A DNA stretch of 64,000 bases from Streptosporangium album (GCF_014203795.1 NZ_JACHJU010000001.1:2666001-2730000), one strand, 5' to 3'. Positions 34,695-44,407 are shown, counted from the first letter of the stretch. Notes: generated from the letters alone by a model not told the origin. Made by a program: numbers and translations.

Positions 34695-35510
34695 CTACTT
34701 CGTTACGATCTTGTCGAATGCCCGGTCCGGCAGGAGCCTGTTGAGCAGCAGCATGAGCCTGGCCAGATAGCCGACGGCGTAGCGCGGCTTCGGGGCGGCC
34801 GATTCGACGATGGTCCGGATGCTCCTCGCGACCACGCCTGGGTCGGACGCCCTGCTCCTGGGGCCGAAAGCCTCCTCGCTCCGGACGGCCATCGCCTCGG
34901 CGACGTCCCGGTACGCCCCGTGCCCGGAGGTCGCGCGCAGCTCCCGCGCCGTCGCCTTCTCGAACTCGGTCTTGATGATGCCGGGCTGGACGACCACGAC
35001 GTCGATTCCGAACCGCCGCACTTCCTGGCGGAGCGTGTCGGAGTACGCCTCGAGCGCGTGCTTCGACGCGTAGTACCAGGCGGCGAGGGGTGTGGCCAGT
35101 TCGCCGCCGATCGAGGAGACGTTGACGATCACCCCGGAACGCCGCTCACGCATGTGCGGCAGGACGAGCCGGGTCAGCCGGGCCGGTCCGAACAGGTTGA
35201 CCTCGAAGAGGCGACGTGCCTCCTCGACCGGGACGTCCTCGACGGCGCCGTGGAGCCCGCTCCCGGCGTTGTTCACCAGGACGTCGATCCGTCCTTGCTC
35301 GTCGAGGATCGTGCGCACGACCCGTTCGAGGTCGGCGCCGTCGGTGATGTCCATGGGGAGGGCGTGGCCGCCGGCCGCGCGGAGGTCGTCCATCTTGTCC
35401 ACGCGTCGCGCGGCGCCGTAGACGGTGTGGCCGGCACGGAGCAGCTCGAGTGCGGCGGCGTGGCCGATCCCGGACGAGGCGCCGGTGATGAGGCAGGTTC
35501 TGGCTGTCAT
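34695..35510 (-). CDS. Short-chain dehydrogenase/reductase
   Basis: A 271-residue classical SDR oxidoreductase using NAD(P)H. Motifs: TGASSGIG near the N-terminus, NNAG in VLVNNAGSG, the catalytic Ser in NVSSIGG and the catalytic pair in WYYASKHALEAYS (Tyr and Lys). It is divergent from a TetR-type gene, which may regulate it, with an AT-rich gap containing GATACGATACAATACAG. Substrate unknown. Confidence 0.88.
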   Translation of the reverse strand: MTARTCLITGASSGIGHAAALELLRAGHTVYGAARRVDKMDDLRAAGGHALPMDITDGADLERVVRTILDEQGRIDVLVNNAGSGLHGAVEDVPVEEARRLFEVNLFGPARLTRLVLPHMRERRSGVIVNVSSIGGELATPLAAWYYASKHALEAYSDTLRQEVRRFGIDVVVVQPGIIKTEFEKATARELRATSGHGAYRDVAEAMAVRSEEAFGPRSRASDPGVVARSIRTIVESAAPKPRYAVGYLARLMLLLNRLLPDRAFDKIVTK

Positions 35511-35688
35511 GGGACGGCTTTCATCGATGCGGCGGAGCGGACGGCCGACCTCGCTCGGCTCGTATCCGGTCGAGGACCGGCAGCGTCGAGGACATATCCG
35601 CCTCCTTGGCTAGATACGATACAATACAGTCCTGCATTTTAATAGCGGAGACAGAACCGGCTTGAACGGCTGTGAGGGTGGTCACTGC

Positions 35689-36063
35689 ATGACCGAGAGG
35701 GCGGCTCCCGCGCGGCGACCCGGTCGGCCCCGCAGCCGGGAAGCGGACACGGCCATCCTCGGTGCGGCGCTGGATCTCCTGCTCGAACGCGGGGCCGCGC
35801 AGACCAGCATCGAGCAGGTCGCACAGCGCGCCGGAGTGACCCGGGCAACGGTCTATCGCAGGTTCGCCGACAAGACCGCGCTGCTGGTCCAGGCGATCGA
35901 GTCATCACACACCGACCACGAGCCGAGCGCGCTGGACTGGCCGGACGTCGAGCGGATGCTCACGGACTGGACGGGCTACCTCAGCCGGCCCCGAAACCGC
36001 AGAATGCTGCGTCGCCTGCACGGCGCCGCGGACGACTACCCCGAGCTGATCCGAAGATCATGA
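35689..36063 (+). CDS. TetR family regulator, C-terminally short
   Basis: A 124-residue protein beginning MTERAAPARRPGRPRSREAD with a standard TetR helix-turn-helix (IEQVAQRAGVTRATVYRRFA). The family is usually about 190-210 residues; here the ligand-binding domain stops after about 75 residues (PELIRRS), so the gene is probably truncated or frameshifted. Its stop lies at the start of an untidy region before the methyltransferase. ATG 35689 is chosen over a TTG at 35662. It is divergent from the SDR gene. Confidence 0.7.
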   Translation: MTERAAPARRPGRPRSREADTAILGAALDLLLERGAAQTSIEQVAQRAGVTRATVYRRFADKTALLVQAIESSHTDHEPSALDWPDVERMLTDWTGYLSRPRNRRMLRRLHGAADDYPELIRRS

Positions 36064-36269
36064 AGCCCCGGCTCGTGATGATCGGAGGGCACCGGCGCTC
36101 CTCGCTCCTGTGCGTCCGGGCGCCGGTAACGGAGGAGGACGGCCCCGTCACCGAAGATCCAGGTCTCGGTCTTCTGGCCGGACCCGCCCTCCCGGACGGC
36201 TCAGACTCCGTGGAGGACAGCGCGGACCGCGTCGGCCTTTCTGTCGGTGCCGGCTGGCACGCTCCGCTC

Positions 36270-36926
36270 ATGCCGGAATCAGACATCGCATCGATCTCGT
36301 CCTACTGGGACGCCGCCGCCCCTTCCTTCGACGAAGAGGCCGACCACGGTCTCCGTGACCCCCTGGTCAGAGCCGCGTGGGCGGAGCGGCTGCGCTCGTG
36401 GATGCCGCACTCGCCGGCCGATGTCCTGGATCTGGGATGCGGCACCGGGTCCTTGTCACTCCTCCTCGCCGAGCAGGGACACCGGCCGGTCGGGGTGGAC
36501 CTGTCCTCCCTCATGGTCGAGCAGGCCCGCCGCAAACTCGCCGCGGCGGGCTTCGACTGCACGATGATGACGGGCGACGCGAGCGACCCCCCGGCAGAGG
36601 CGGGGCACTCCTTCGACGTGATCCTCGTCCGCCACCTGCTGTGGACCCTGCCGGACCCCGAAGGCGCCCTCCGCCGCTGGATCGGACTGCTGCGCCCGGG
36701 CGGACGGCTGGTGCTCGTCGAAGGGCGCTGGCAGGTCCCCGAAAGCGGTCAGACCTACGCGGCCGGCTCCGCGTCCCTGCCCTGGCTCGGCGGGGTGAGT
36801 GCCGAGCGTCTTCTCCTGGCCCTGCGACCACTCGCGGCGGAGCTGCGCACCGAACCGCTCACCGACCCCGATCTGTGGGGCCGGCCGATCCACGACGAGA
36901 GATACGCCGTCATCGCCCGCCCGTAG
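36270..36926 (+). CDS. Class I SAM-dependent methyltransferase
   Basis: A 218-residue methyltransferase starting MPESDIASISSYWDAAAPSF. Motif I VLDLGCGTGSLSLLLAEQG, the acidic end of strand 2 (GVDLSSLMVEQA), and the post-motif LRPGGRLVLVEGRW define a class I Rossmann-fold enzyme of the UbiE/Coq5-like type. The frame is open to 36060, but the extra 70 residues are low-complexity and overlap the TetR end, so ATG 36270 is preferred. Acceptor unknown. Confidence 0.8.
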   Translation: MPESDIASISSYWDAAAPSFDEEADHGLRDPLVRAAWAERLRSWMPHSPADVLDLGCGTGSLSLLLAEQGHRPVGVDLSSLMVEQARRKLAAAGFDCTMMTGDASDPPAEAGHSFDVILVRHLLWTLPDPEGALRRWIGLLRPGGRLVLVEGRWQVPESGQTYAAGSASLPWLGGVSAERLLLALRPLAAELRTEPLTDPDLWGRPIHDERYAVIARP

Positions 36927-37164
36927 CCGGGCGGGAGCCCAGGACCTGCATGCGCCGGGAACTCTAGGACGATCACGTACGCAGAAGGTTCGACCCGCCA
37001 CCCGGAGTTCGAGCCGGCCCGCTATGCCGCGGCGCGGCTGACGCCGGACGAGCGGGCGGCGACGGCCGGTTTCGGCGGGCAGCGACGGAGATCGCCATCG
37101 CGACCCGGTCCGCGGGTGCCGGCACCGGCACCCGTGAACCATCGGAAAGGTGTGAAAACACGCC
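36927..37164. other. Gap with coding debris
   Basis: About 240 bases. One plus-strand frame (about 36970-37090) reads TYAEGSTRHPEFEPARYAAA with high third-position GC but has no start and no stop that makes sense, so it may be leftover coding sequence. No intact gene. Confidence 0.3.
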
Positions 37165-37854
37165 CTAGTCCGCGCCGTGTCCGGATGACGGGCGGGAAGC
37201 GGCGATCCGGTCCTCAAGGCCGTCGAGGATGGTCTTGAGGCCGAACTCGAAGCTGTTGTCGGGCACTGCGGCGTAGTCGGATGCGGCTGCCGTGCCGATG
37301 CGTGAACGTAGCCGCGGGAACTGCATGGCGACTTCGCCGGCCTGTGCGACGGTGTCGCGCAGTAGCTCCTCGGCATTACCGCCGTCACGGCCGAGCCGCC
37401 TGGTCAACGAGATGGTGGCGGAGGCGGCGAGGGCGCTGCCGAGCACGAATATGAAGACCGTGGCGGCCGCCTGGTCGGCCTCGGCTCCGGCGAACCCTGC
37501 CATTTCGTATATGGCGAGGCTGTGGTCGTCGTGGCGGGCCTTGCCAGGACCGTAGAAGAGATGGCTGGCAAACGCCTGTCCGAGCCACGGATGTCTGGTG
37601 AGCATCGTGTGCAGGCCGGTGGCCATCGTCGTGGCGGCCGTTCGCCAGTCGAGCGCGTCGAGGTCCGGCAGCTCGATCTCGTTCCAGACCTCGTCACCGG
37701 CGAGCCGGATCAGGTTGTCCTTGTTCTTGACGTGCCAGTAGACCGCCGTGGCGGCCGATTCGAGTCGTTTGCCGAGGCTGCGCATGTTGAGGCCGTCCAG
37801 GCCCTCGGCATCCAGCAGTTCGATGGCGGTACGGATGATCTGCTCGGCGGTCAG
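37165..37854 (-). pseudogene. TetR family regulator missing its start
   Basis: The minus strand encodes LTAEQIIRTAIELLDAEGLD followed by GLNMRSLGKRLESAATAVYW, a normal TetR DNA-binding region, and a complete TetR_C-like ligand domain to the stop at 37165. Upstream of LTAEQ the frame stays open but has no ATG, GTG or TTG before it meets the 3' end of an unrelated plus-strand gene fragment. The internal ATG at 37785 would delete the first helix. The 5' end has probably been replaced by recombination; a CTG start at 37854 is the only way to read it as intact. Confidence 0.55.
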
Positions 37855-37862
37855 CGTGTCTC

Positions 37863-37922
37863 GCCGCCCGGTCCGCGAAGGCCTACTTCCGCAAGGACGA
37901 GCAGGGCCCGAAGCGCCGATAG
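37863..37922 (+). pseudogene. 3' fragment of an unknown gene
   Basis: Plus-strand codons AARSAKAYFRKDEQGPKRR and a stop have the look of a real C-terminus (high third-position GC, charged tail). They are fused directly to the 5' side of the TetR remnant, so both are recombination debris beside the IS copy. Confidence 0.35.
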
Positions 37923-37964
37923 CTCCCGCCCTCCACTTCAGACTGCCCTTGACGGGAGATACTC

Positions 37965-37999
37965 ATGAGTAACGACCAGAAGCCGGCGATCGTGGCCAC
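37965..37999 (+). pseudogene. Gene start interrupted by IS copy A
   Basis: GACGGGAGAT followed by ATG starts a frame MSNDQKPAIVAT that is cut after about 12 codons by the insertion sequence at 38000. The continuation is not found on the other side of the element, so the insertion was followed by deletion or rearrangement. Confidence 0.4.
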
Positions 38000-39003
38000 T
38001 GAGTCATTGTCAGCAACCGGCGTTCACGCTGGGTGACAGCTGCTTGTGAGCTTGCTCCCGGTGGAAGAGGACGAGCGCCGCGGCGACGATACCGCCGATC
38101 TTCCAAGGGCACTTGCTGACGTTCCGCAGTGCCTTGAACCGCATCTTGAGCTGGGCGTTCGCTCGTTCGGCGAGGGCTCGGAGCGCACCGTGGACCTTGT
38201 TGTACTGGATCTGATCGTCGGTGAGTGTGCCACCCCGAGACCTCTTGTACGGCAGGCGAAACCCCATACCCGCATCGACGTAGCCGAGGTCGGCCAACGT
38301 GATCAGCCCGTCCTCGGCGGCCTTGGCCAGCAGGTCGAGGAGGCCGTGCAGGCGGGCACAGGTGAGATCGTGTTCACGGCCGGGCCGTACCTCAGAAGTC
38401 CACAGCGGGTCGCCGCCGGGGCTGGACAGGACCTGAATGTTGCCGCCGTGCTGCTTGTGTTTTCCACTCCACCACAGGTCGGCGCCGTTCGGGCCCAGGG
38501 CGCGGCAGCGGTCGGTTTCGATCAGCGTGCCATCCAGATGCAGGTGGGTGTAGCCGGCGGCCTTCGCCGCCGTGAGCGCCTCCTGTAGCGTCGGCGCCTG
38601 GGCCTTCAATACGGTGACCCCTTCTTCGACGTACCGATCACAGGTCGCGTGCGAGATGGCGTTATCGGCGGCCGGCCGGGCGATCCGAGCGCCGTCCACC
38701 AGCCAGCGGATGATCAGAACGGCCTGCTTGAACTCGCCCAGCGCCCGAGTGCCCGCGCGGGTGCGGCGCCGTACCCGCTCGGCGCGCAACAGCCCGGCCA
38801 GAAACAGCACAACCTCGCGCGGCATGTCCAACTCGGCTGTGTAGGTGATACTGGAGGTCACGTGAAGCCCTTGTGTGCGGTGCGGTGGATCCTTCGACAA
38901 GACCCACCCCTACCAGGGGCTTCACGCTTTTCTCTACTTGATCACTCCCACGCCCGCCGTGATCGGCTACACACGGTCATCGACCGTTGCTGACAACGTC
39001 TCA
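38000..39003 (-). mobile_element. IS5-type insertion sequence, copy A
   Basis: A 1004-bp element whose sequence shows no difference from 58563-59566 in the stretches compared. Ends TGAGTCATTGTCAGCAAC and (reverse) TGAGACGTTGTCAGCAAC form imperfect inverted repeats. One transposase gene fills it. No target duplication is visible at either copy, which suggests rearrangement after insertion. Lack of visible differences implies recent movement. Confidence 0.92.
38010..38900 (-). CDS. IS5 family transposase (DDE_Tnp_4 type), copy A
   Basis: A 296-residue transposase with an N-terminal helix-turn-helix region (AISHATCDRYVEEGVTVLKA) and DDE-type catalytic residues in HLDGTLIETDR, LADLGYVDAG and the later C-terminal helix with Glu near RALAERANAQ. 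It looks intact and is encoded identically in copy B. The start ATG at 38900 has a plausible leader inside the element. Confidence 0.9.
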   Translation of the reverse strand: MSKDPPHRTQGLHVTSSITYTAELDMPREVVLFLAGLLRAERVRRRTRAGTRALGEFKQAVLIIRWLVDGARIARPAADNAISHATCDRYVEEGVTVLKAQAPTLQEALTAAKAAGYTHLHLDGTLIETDRCRALGPNGADLWWSGKHKQHGGNIQVLSSPGGDPLWTSEVRPGREHDLTCARLHGLLDLLAKAAEDGLITLADLGYVDAGMGFRLPYKRSRGGTLTDDQIQYNKVHGALRALAERANAQLKMRFKALRNVSKCPWKIGGIVAAALVLFHREQAHKQLSPSVNAGC

Positions 39004-39084
39004 GTCAACAGGTAAACATTTCCTGATTCAGTCGCTCGCCCCGGCGGATCACGTGGCGCCTGCCGTACTCCCGCCCGGCGAGGG

Positions 39085-39765
39085 TCAGCTACCGGGCGGC
39101 GGGTATGCCTCGGGGTTCGTCCTGGGGTCGGGCATCTTGCTCCAGGACGGGTCGTCGACGACTTTGCAGGGCTTGACCGGACCGGTGACGAGGTAGCCGC
39201 TGAACTGCCACAGGGCTCTGGGCTTCTCCGGGCCCGAGGTCTGGTCCTCGTTCTCGGTGAACTCCATGACGGCTGTCTGCCCCGGCTTGATGTGCTGCGG
39301 ACTGATCCGCACCTCGCCACCGCCCATCCTGAACGCCTTGCCGTTCGGCGAGTTGTCGATCGCTTCCCTGATCCTCTTCCGGACCTCGGGATCCCTGCTG
39401 TTGATCTCCTCCTTGGAGAACGAGGGGCCGACGTCGGTGTGGCCACGGTCGGGGGCACATCGGGTGCCGGGCTTGACGTAGGAGACGTCGGCGGTCAGGC
39501 CGAGTGCCGCCAGGTCCTTCTCCACCTGGTCGGGGTCCCTGAACTCGTTGATCTTCAGGGTGATCGTGCCGTCGGTGTTTTTGGTGACCGCGTAGGCCGG
39601 GGTCCCCGACCCGTTCAGGAACGGCACCGCGACGGCCGCCGCCGCCGCGATCCCGGCCACCGCCGCTCCGGCGAGCAGGCGCCGCCTGACGAGCAGGCGT
39701 CGAGCCTTGTTCCGGGCGACGATCTCGGCTTTGAGTTCCATCAGCACGTGCTCCTTGAATTTCAT
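39085..39765 (-). CDS. Membrane-anchored partner of ECF sigma factor (CU044_5270-like)
   Basis: A 226-residue protein with an N-terminal basic cytosolic region (about 1-30), one membrane segment (LLAGAAVAGIAAAAAVAVPF) and an extracytoplasmic domain with two cysteines. Its start overlaps the ECF sigma stop by four bases, the standard layout for an anti-sigma-like or sensor partner. It ends about 80 bases from IS copy A. I infer that it senses an outside signal and controls the sigma factor. Confidence 0.8.
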   Translation of the reverse strand: MKFKEHVLMELKAEIVARNKARRLLVRRRLLAGAAVAGIAAAAAVAVPFLNGSGTPAYAVTKNTDGTITLKINEFRDPDQVEKDLAALGLTADVSYVKPGTRCAPDRGHTDVGPSFSKEEINSRDPEVRKRIREAIDNSPNGKAFRMGGGEVRISPQHIKPGQTAVMEFTENEDQTSGPEKPRALWQFSGYLVTGPVKPCKVVDDPSWSKMPDPRTNPEAYPPPGS

Positions 39766-40322
39766 CGCATTCCTTCCATGACGAAGGGAGCTATCCCCGG
39801 CACGTTCCTGAGCGTGCGGCGGGCGCGGTGCAGCCTGGCCCTGGCGGCCCCCTGCCGGATGCCCAGAGCGGTGGCCGCCTCGCTGATCGTGAGCTGGTCG
39901 ATGACGACCAGTTCGAGCATCGCGCGATCACCGTCTGGTAGTCCGGCCATGGCCTGGAAGGCCCGCCTGGCCACGCTCTCCGCGTCGATCCGCTCTTCGA
40001 GCTGGGCGACGTCGTCGGAGTCGAGCGGCCTTCGTCCGCCTACGCGATCGGCCAGTTTCGTCTCCTTGAACGCCCGCCGCCGCTCGGCCGAGAGAGTGTT
40101 GCGAGCCACGCCGTACAACCACGCGATCTCGCTACCGAGTCCGGGCCGGTAGGTGTGGGCGGAGTCGAGCACCGCGACGAAAACCTCCGCCACTAGGTCG
40201 GCGACCGTGTTCGGATCATCGACCCTGCGGGCGAGGAACCACGTGATCGCGTCGACGTGGCGCCGGTAGAAGGCTTCGAAAGCCTCCAGGTTCGTAGCGA
40301 TGTCCGCCTGTCTGCGACGCAC
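39762..40322 (-). CDS. ECF RNA polymerase sigma factor
   Basis: A 186-residue sigma-70 family factor. Region 2 is at about 15-85 (NTVADLVAEVFVAVLDSAHT) and region 4 at about 115-170, with the helix-turn-helix LTISEAATALGIRQGAARAR. No zinc-finger anti-sigma is seen; the coupled gene downstream is its likely partner. It probably directs its own operon. Upstream of 40322 are about 550 bases without a gene. Confidence 0.88.
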   Translation of the reverse strand: MRRRQADIATNLEAFEAFYRRHVDAITWFLARRVDDPNTVADLVAEVFVAVLDSAHTYRPGLGSEIAWLYGVARNTLSAERRRAFKETKLADRVGGRRPLDSDDVAQLEERIDAESVARRAFQAMAGLPDGDRAMLELVVIDQLTISEAATALGIRQGAARARLHRARRTLRNVPGIAPFVMEGMR

Positions 40323-40878
40323 CGGCCGTGCTCCCTTCGTCGATTACACCCCTTCTTGGTCAGCGGCCGGGAAAACGTTATGAGAGTGAACAGATGGGGC
40401 CAAATGTTTCCGCTGGGAGGCGGTCGCGCGGGCTGACCACGGAAATCGAGTCGCAGGCCGGTCAGCTGGGAATCAGGTCACGATCGGCATGCGGGGCAGT
40501 GGTTCCCAAGGAGCGCTCGATTACGCCGGTGGCGGTCACCACGGCGTCCGCTGACCTCGTACTTTTCAGGCGCGACAATCCCTGTCGCCCACTGGGAACT
40601 GGCACATAGGGTCCCGACTCTGCCTGACGTGCGGCTGTGGTCGGCATTGCCGTCAGCCACACCGGCTCGCCCGGTGGCAAGGCCTGAGGAACGAAGACCG
40701 CGGCAGCCGATCGCCCTGGCAACGTATGGTGAGAACCGAAGTGAGCGATCGTCACGGCCTTAAGTAGCGACTTCTGCCGGGCCCCTCGGGCGCGCGGGGC
40801 GCTGCGTGCCCGGACCGGCCGCAGAGCCGCCGGGCACGCTTGCCGACCGGCGCGCCCGGCGGACCGCGCAGCGGGCCG
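40323..40878. other. Long intergenic region left of group II intron
   Basis: About 555 bases. Open frames on both strands lack starts, ribosome binding sites or family patterns. The part from 40760 to 40878 is a very GC-rich stretch with several long inverted arms (for example around GCCGGGC/GCCCGGC), a strong RNA-structure candidate, which would lie just downstream of the intron 3' end on the minus strand. Confidence 0.4.
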
Positions 40879-40941
40879 GTTGAGTCGGCCTGGGGCGCGG
40901 TGTCGAAGTTGCCTTCGGTCCGTTTCCCCAGGCCGCTCGCC

Positions 40942-40975
40942 GAACCCGGCGTGCGACTTTCATCGCACCGGGCTC
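40942..40975 (-). ncRNA. Group II intron domain V (outer intron)
   Basis: A 34-nt hairpin with GAGCCCGG at the 5' strand, a GAAA-type tetraloop region ATGAAAGT and CCGGGTTC at the 3' strand. This is the catalytic core signature of group II introns. Confidence 0.85.
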
Positions 40976-40991
40976 TCCACGGTCTTTGCCG

Positions 40992-41572
40992 TTAGGTGTG
41001 GGCAGGAGTCCAGGGGTTGGGGATCTTGTTGCCTCGGTAGCGGTACCGGGTGATCGGTATTGCCGCGACTCGTTTCAATTCGGTCCCGCCCGCCGTGATG
41101 GGTAGCCACTGCCCAATGGGTGTGGTGTATCGACGGCGGATGTCGCTCCACGTCCAGCGGTGTCGTTTCCAGAGCATCCTGATCACTCTGCACCAGGTGA
41201 AGTGGTCCAGACTGTCGAAGGTGCGTTGGGCGACGGCGTGCTTGAAGTAGGAGGCCCACCCGTGGGTGATCGCGTTGAGTCTCCTCAACACTGATTGCAG
41301 GTCCTGCTGCGACGTTCTGGGCGTGAGGGCACGGATCTTCGCTCTGACCGTCCGGATGGCCTGGTGGGAGACGAAGGTGTAGACGTACCACTTGTTGGTG
41401 CCTTGCTTGCGACGCCACTGGAGGCGGAATCCCAAGAAGTCGAACGCCTCGCTCATGTGCACGATCCTGGTTTTGGCTGGTGAGAGCCGTAGTCCCAGGA
41501 AGGCGAGCACGTGGGTGATTTCCTCGTGTAGGGCCTGGACGTCCTCGCGGGCGCCGAAAACGAGTACGACGA
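40992..41572 (-). pseudogene. C-terminal half of outer intron reverse transcriptase/maturase
   Basis: Begins within the RT domain just after the catalytic YADD: FVVLVFGAREDVQALHEEIT, then LGLRLSPAKTRIVHMSEAFD and FLGFRLQW (RT domains 6-7) and a GIIM/maturase X domain to the stop at 40992 (RVIRMLWKRHRWTWSDIRRR). It is the missing second half of the protein started at 44407. It can be joined only if the inner intron is spliced out. Confidence 0.85.
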
Positions 41573-41612
41573 GGAGAGTAGGCCGGGGGAATCGCACCCC
41601 CGGCCTCTCGCA

Positions 41613-41646
41613 GAACCGGACTTAAACCTCTCGGCTTATCCGGCTC
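41613..41646 (-). ncRNA. Group II intron domain V (inner intron)
   Basis: A 34-nt hairpin GAGCCGGA...TCCGGTTC with a GAGA-type loop; overlaps the stop codon of the RT gene. This is the standard domain V pattern. Confidence 0.88.
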
Positions 41647-42919
41647 CCATCGCCCAGCCGTCAGGACGAGCGCCGAGACGCCAGTGCGCGAACAGGCGGG
41701 GAGATCGCCGGGCGATCTCGGCCAGCCAGGCCATCGCGCGCCGTTCCCGGCGTTTGAGCCGTTTGTATTTCCGGCACGCCCAGCCCACCAGGAGCTTGTT
41801 GAGATGCCGGAGGAAGGAGAGCAACCGGGACCGGTAGAAGCGCCCGTAATAGTTGATCCACCCCTGCACGATGCTGTTGAACATGCGGGCAAGGTCGTCC
41901 AGAGACTTGTCACTGCGCCGGGACAGATGCCAGGAGCGGATCACCGCTCCCATCGCCTTCATCGCCTGCGTGCTGACCGCGGGCAAGAACGACACGAAGT
42001 GCTTGCCGTGCTTGTTCTTGGCCAGCCGGGGCCGGAACTCATAGCCCAAGAACGTGAACCGGGTGTGCTCGTGCGAGCCCGTCCGGTCGGCGTCCTTGCA
42101 GTAGATGATGCATGTCTTGTCCGGATGCAACTCCAGGCCGACCTGCGCCAGACGCATTGCAATCGCGTCTCGCACGTATTCGGCCTGCCGGCGGCTGCCG
42201 CAGTGCACCACCGCGTCATCGCAGTAACGCTCGAAACCAAGCGCCGGAAATTCCCGGGCCAGCCAGGCGTCGAACGCGTAATGCATGAACAGGTTAGCCA
42301 GCAAAGGTGAAATCGCCGACCCCTGCGGGGTCCCGCGATCTCGGGCGACCAGGGTGCCATCCTGCCGTTGCATCGGAGCGGTCAACCACCGCTGGACATA
42401 CAACAGGATCCACCGCTGATCCGGTGAAAGGTGCTTGGCGACGGCCTTGAGCACCAGGTCATGCGGCACGGTGTCGAAGAAGGCCCGGATGTCCATGTCG
42501 ATCACCCAATCCTTCCGCCAGCACCGCACCCGGCACGCCCCAACCGCATCCAGCGCCGACTTGCCCGGCCGATAGCCGTAGGAATCCGGATGGAAGATCG
42601 GTTCGACCTTCGGCTCCAGATACATCCGCACCACCGTCTGGGCCACCCGGTCGGCCACGGTCGGCACGCCCAGCACCCGCACCCCTCGCCCTTGCGGCTT
42701 GGGGATCTCCACCGCTTTCACCGGCGGCGGGAAGTACGAGCCTGAGGACAACCGGTTCCAGATCCGATACAGATTCCGGTCCCGATCGGCCTCGAACTGC
42801 GCGATCGACTCCTCATCGACCCCCGCCGCCCCCTTGTTGGCCTTGACTCTCTGAAACGCTTCCCAGACCTTCCACTTGTCGATCTGAAACGGCTTGTCCT
42901 GCTGCCTGAGTTCGCTCAC
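41636..42919 (-). CDS. ltrA: Group II intron reverse transcriptase/maturase (inner intron)
   Basis: A 427-residue intron-encoded protein starting at GTG 42919 with GGGAGGAG upstream. RT motifs: the N-terminal NKGAAGVDEESI, YRPGKSALDAVGA, DIRAFFDTVPHDLVLKAV, GTPQGSAISPLLANLF and the catalytic RYCDDAVVHC (YCDD variant common in some bacterial classes). The maturase X domain at about 300-380 follows. No HNH endonuclease domain is present. It would support splicing and mobility of the inner intron. Confidence 0.9.
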   Translation of the reverse strand: MSELRQQDKPFQIDKWKVWEAFQRVKANKGAAGVDEESIAQFEADRDRNLYRIWNRLSSGSYFPPPVKAVEIPKPQGRGVRVLGVPTVADRVAQTVVRMYLEPKVEPIFHPDSYGYRPGKSALDAVGACRVRCWRKDWVIDMDIRAFFDTVPHDLVLKAVAKHLSPDQRWILLYVQRWLTAPMQRQDGTLVARDRGTPQGSAISPLLANLFMHYAFDAWLAREFPALGFERYCDDAVVHCGSRRQAEYVRDAIAMRLAQVGLELHPDKTCIIYCKDADRTGSHEHTRFTFLGYEFRPRLAKNKHGKHFVSFLPAVSTQAMKAMGAVIRSWHLSRRSDKSLDDLARMFNSIVQGWINYYGRFYRSRLLSFLRHLNKLLVGWACRKYKRLKRRERRAMAWLAEIARRSPRLFAHWRLGARPDGWAMGAG

Positions 42920-43518
42920 CTGGCTCCTCCCGGCCCGATCGGATGACCAGCCGGTTGACCACCAAGCGACTCCGGGCGACCCGGCCCCTTCGCTCCACGC
43001 CCATTACGGCGCTTCTGCACTACTACGAGCCGGTCCGTCCCTCCGCCTCGCCCCGGTACTCGGCCCCTTGCAGTGTCCGCTGCTTGGGGTACTCCCTTCG
43101 GCCGGACGCTCCAACACGCGCCCGACACCGCTGAGACGGCAGGTTCCCACGTTCCGTACTGGCGCCCAAGCCGAACTCGCGCCACCTTGACGCCGGTCAC
43201 CACCTGGCCAGCAAGCAGGCACCCGCCAGGCTCATCCCGGGGCAACAACTGGACCCCGGTTTCGATGACGCCGCTACGCTTTCGACGTTTCATCAGTGGT
43301 TCACTCTCGTTCGCCTTCTCGGCTCACACCTGACGCATCTCGTGCGCCTTTTCCGCGACGCTCACCACCACGGCCATTGAGCCGCAGCAACTCGCGGTGG
43401 TTTGGGACCTCCCCCTGCGTGAGCGATCCCGGAGGACCTACCTCCATCACCAGCACAGCACCGCATCCGAAGCTCGCGATCTTCTACATCACAACCTCCA
43501 TCAGCGTTCGTGGCGCAC

Positions 43519-44407
43519 AGTCGTCCGCGTAGCGGACGAGACGCCAGTTCGGCATGGCATGGCGACGACGGTAGGCCCGTCGGCCAAGGGTGCTCATCGT
43601 CCCGCCGTCTTTCCAAGGACCGTGCAGGTGCTCATCGAGCGCCGACATGGCGATGTTGAAGATCAGCGGTGAGAGGATGCCCCCTTGCGGGGTGCCGGTC
43701 GGGGTGTCCCTGTGTTCGCCGAGTTCGGTCAAAATCCCGGCTTTGAGGAACGCCTTGACCAGCGCCAGTACGCGTTTGTCCTTCACGCGGGCGCGTATCC
43801 GGTCCATCACCGGTGGATGCGCGACGTTGTCGAAGGCCGCCTCGATGTCCGCGTCCAGCACCCAGCGGTAGCCGCGGGTGCCGAAGTAGTGGATCTCAGC
43901 GATCGCGTCCTGCGCGCGTCGCCGGGGCCGAAACCCGTAGGAGACCGGCAAGAAGCCGGCCTCGAAGATGGGTTCCAGCACCAACTTCAGCGCGGCCTGG
44001 ACGACCCGGTCGGCCACCGTGGGAATCCCCAGACGGCGGAGTTTTCCAGCTCCACCGGGCTTGGGGATCAGACGTTCCCGTACCGGTAGCGGACGGAACG
44101 TGCCCGTCTTGAGTTGAGCACGCAGGTCATCCAGGAACCCGGAAACTCCGATGTACTCCTCGACCTGGGCGACCGTCAGGCCATCCACGCCGGGAGTGCG
44201 GGCTCCCATGTTGCCCGCGACCCGCTCGAACGCCATCAGCAGCGTCGCCGGGTCGTGCACGAGGTTGAACAGATCGTCGAAACGGCGGCCAGAATCGGCC
44301 GTTGCCCAACGGTGAAGCTTGGCCTGCATCTCCGATACCTGCCGTCGGGGCCCCTTGGGGACCTCATCCGGCCAGGCACCACCATTCGGCGGTGCGTCTT
44401 TCGGCAT
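43519..44407 (-). pseudogene. N-terminal half of outer intron reverse transcriptase
   Basis: Starts MPKDAPPNGGAWPDEVPKGP at ATG 44407 (GGAGG upstream) and carries RT motifs ARTPGVDGLTVAQVEEY, SYGFRPRRRAQDAIAEI, DIEAAFDNVAHPPVMDR, GTPQGGILSPLIFNIAM and RLVRYADD. The next base is the T of an interrupted codon, after which the inner intron begins (GTGCGCC). Without splicing the frame reads into the intron and ends within about 12 codons (43484). Confidence 0.87.

Larger units (their letters stand above)
41573..43518 (-). mobile_element. Inner group II intron, complete
   Basis: About 1.95 kb on the minus strand, starting GTGCGCCACG at 43518 and ending near 41573-41578 (a few bases uncertain). 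Domain V is at 41613-41646 and a GGCCGGGGG hairpin domain VI follows. It encodes a full-length reverse transcriptase. It sits exactly in the catalytic YADD coding region of the outer intron's RT gene. Confidence 0.85.

Noticed and set aside
40760-40963. Minus-strand Arg-rich frame of 67 codons
   Set aside because: Lies over the group II intron domain V/VI and the adjacent GC-rich hairpins; the sequence is explained as structured RNA.
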